DNA from: Anaeramoeba flamelloides
Taxonomy: Eukaryota; Metamonada; Anaeramoebidae
Reading direction: 5' to 3'
Length of the DNA: 64,000 nt
Assembly (NCBI GenBank): GCA_027625915.1
Contig: JANTQA010000060.1
Location: 1 to 64,000, forward strand
The translations under genes and the position numbers were made by a program. A model generated the notes under the pieces. The model worked only from the letters and a program-made list of their open reading frames with translations. It ran no database searches and was not told where the DNA came from. Numbering within the stretch: position 1 is the first letter of the stretch; every line of letters begins with the position of its first letter. This document shows positions 61,901 through 64,000 of this stretch, piece by piece.

Positions 61901-63858
61901 TCTCACCATTTCAGAAAAAAAAAATTGTAAAATCTTTTTGATTGGAAATGTTCATAAAAATTACTAATTTTCATAAAATTTTCTTCCAAAAATTGTTTTT
62001 AAAAAAGTGCTTACTATTAATTTTATAAGTGGTAATTCTAACTCTCCAATTCACCCGTTTGAAGTGGTTTGGGTAACACCTGATAAAACTTTTAGTAAGA
62101 ACTATTTTAAAAACATCTATGTTTATTTTTTTCTTCATTTAAAAACAAAAAAACAAACTCCAAAAATCAGATTGATTTTTAGAAATAAAATAGAATTAAA
62201 AACAGCAAATTAAATCGAAATTTGAGAATGTTCACTTTTCCAAATTTGAATTTTTAATTGTAAAACATTTGTGAAATTAACTTTTTTTGGATTTTTTGTT
62301 GGAATGTTTTTTTCTATTAATGTAAAATTGGTTTGAAGGGTTTAACAATCACTATTATTTCAATTCGAGTAATTTTAATTTCTAGAAATCTTTAATGATT
62401 AGCGAAAAATAAGAAGAATAAATCTCTGAAAGTTAACTAACAATTTATCAATTCAGTATTATCTTTATTTTATGTTATGTGAGAACTGAAATCCAAGGTA
62501 ATAAATAGAAAAAATGGTTTAAAAGATTCCAGATCAAAGGAAAGTTAAAAAATTGCAAATTTTTGGAGATTTTGATGAAAATTAAAAAAATAACATTTAT
62601 TGATCCAAATAACTTTTAGGAAATTTTTTGAACAAAACTAGGTAAAGTTAAAAGAAATTTTTTTTAACTCTTGCTTTCTACGTTATCTTAAAGTATATTT
62701 ATACTATTATCATCAATTCTATCAGATTTTAATATGAAGTGGAAAATCCCAGACATAAGAGAATTTTGATTTTCAAACCCAGATAGGTAAATTTTGAATT
62801 TAGTTAGGAAAATGGTTTTAACAAATTGACAAAATTTTCTGAAAAAAAAACCTTTATTTTTTAAATTTTTACCAGATCATTTAAATCAACAATCTTCAAA
62901 ATTAACAAATGTGCTGTTTGGTATAAAAGTAATATTCACAGAACATAAAATAAAAATAGTCCTTAAATAGATTTGGCACATTTATTTTTAAATTGAATAA
63001 TTGTTTTTGGGAAAGACTATTCAAAAATCAAAAAAATCTGTATGTATTAAAGTTTAAATGATGTTTGTTTAATTAAAATGAGGTTAGGTAATTGAAAATT
63101 GATCTCTTTGGAAGAAGTAATTAATGTAAAGTAAAAAGAGTAGAAGGTGAGGTGAATGTTTTACTACTTTTAAAATACAAACGTCAGTATTGTAAAAAAC
63201 AAAAAAAACTAAGCAAAATTTCATAAAAATAATCTTTTACAACTAATTCCAAACAACTTTGATTAAGTTATATTGAAGACTACTTTTTCAACAAAAAGAA
63301 AAGGAAAGTAATATAAAAAAAAAGTTTTTCTTTGAATTTTTTTTTTTTTTTTTTTTTGCTAATTTTTCAAAAATTACGTAAGACCACTCCCGAATCAAAA
63401 TTTTTTGATTTTAATATTTAAGGAAAAGATAGAAAATGGGATGCTTTTTTCTTTTTTTTTGTTTCACTTTTCAAGATAGAAAAATGAAAAGGATAATTAA
63501 AAAAAAGAAAAAAAGAAAAAAAGATAATACTCATTTTGGTGTTTGTTAAAGGAGCATAAGACACAGCGTCAATTTTAACATCAAAATTTAATGAACTTGA
63601 AGGATCTTCAGGGAATATTTTTGAGTATTGAATTTTTCCTGTTTTGGGATTGGGAAGATTATAATTGAAGTTTGTTGTTGCTATTAGTGTACCATTACAC
63701 CAAGTGTGTGATCGTCCTTCTAATTGCGAAAGGTACCAATCTAAACCAGATTGGAGATCGTTAGTAAATCTAATTGGAATTGTGACCTGAATTTTTGAGG
63801 ATCGTTTTACTAAAGGCAGATATAATTTTGACAAGAGCGCAGATGAATTTGTTTGCAT
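58940..63858 (-). CDS. RPA43: RNA polymerase I subunit RPA43 (Rpb7-like stalk subunit)
   Basis: Three exons join in frame: 63531-63858, 60338-60536 and 58940-59603, giving 396 residues. The donors are GTATTATC and GTATGA; the acceptors are TTAATAG and TTGTATAG. Residues of about 1-75 resemble the N-terminal half of RPA43 (KIQVTIPIRFTNDLQSGLDW...LEGRSHTWCNGTLIAT). Across the first junction the protein reads PLTNTKM|IGKVTLCNRFGCHLTI, aligning with the start of the S1/OB fold (human GQKLMGTVNKVSSSHIGCLV). SSSWVIFNVEKLKISDEKVEIEG closes that fold. The last 200 or so residues are a Ser/Asp tract ending in Lys/Arg, longer than usual but similar in kind to other RPA43 tails. RPA43 docks the initiation factor Rrn3 in the nucleolus (known). 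Intron 1 is 2994 bp and intron 2 is 734 bp. Confidence 0.85.
61072..61155. repeat. Short imperfect tandem repeat in RPA43 intron 1
   Basis: Two adjacent units of about 41 bp share AATTTGTTAGT and TTTTGTTATTT. The rest of this intron (60537-63530) holds no recognised element. Confidence 0.5.
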
Positions 63859-64000
63859 TTCAAATGAAAAGAATTTTGAAAAAGATTTTCAAAAAAATGA
63901 ATTTCAAATTTGTCTTTTTAAGGTTTGTGTTCGCTGAAAAAAGATGAGTGGTTTGACTTTTAATTGTCAGACTATGTTTATATTATAAATTTATCATGAA

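Overview
This is nuclear DNA of a very AT-rich, intron-containing single-celled eukaryote. It carries a polyubiquitin gene, the nucleolar WD40 protein PWP2, the ERAD protein SEL1L/Hrd3, and a gene I assemble here as RNA polymerase I subunit RPA43, along with GT-AG introns, Lys/Asn-rich proteins and long homopolymers. Lysine-rich B-box proteins plus a B-box/coiled-coil/SPRY-like protein would fit an amoeboid protist such as Anaeramoeba. That placement is a low-confidence inference from style, not from a database match.

Layout. 0.6-1.7 kb: B-box/SPRY-like gene (-). 2.2-9.6 kb: LINE remnant, nested MITEs and two arrays of the palindrome ATCGCGAT. 9.6-10 kb: first exon of a B-box protein (-). 10.5-17.4 kb: decayed DNA transposons, including a three-level nest. 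17.4-18.1 kb: three-unit polyubiquitin (-). 19-23.3 kb: more repeats. 24.2-30.3 kb: PWP2 (+, three exons). 33.2-39.1 kb: SEL1L (-, two exons, 3.8 kb intron). 39.7-49.6 kb: gene-free stretch of foldback and palindromic repeats. 50.2-54.9 kb: Asn/Lys-rich protein with three copies of an unrecognised domain (+). 57.2-58.7 kb: repeats. 58.9-63.9 kb: RPA43 (-, three exons, 3.0 kb first intron).

The host genes fit together loosely. PWP2 (small-subunit processome) and RPA43 (Pol I) both serve ribosome production in the nucleolus. Polyubiquitin and SEL1L both serve protein turnover. I see no operon-like or clustered pathway logic.

Most of the window is mobile-element debris, and this is where it is richest. 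At least eight families of short elements with inverted ends recur. Most insert at TA. One group inserts at TTAA. Because elements land inside copies of other repeats whose undamaged partners are also present, several insertions can be proven by comparing filled and empty sites: Y1 holds P1, which holds Z; M2 holds N1; Q holds P2. A 5'-truncated LINE in PWP2 intron 2 keeps its poly(A) tail and a 15-bp target duplication. Repeats sit in introns and intergenic DNA and none interrupts a recognised exon. I found no rRNA, tRNA or CRISPR array, and no recognisable retroviral, LTR or Polinton element.
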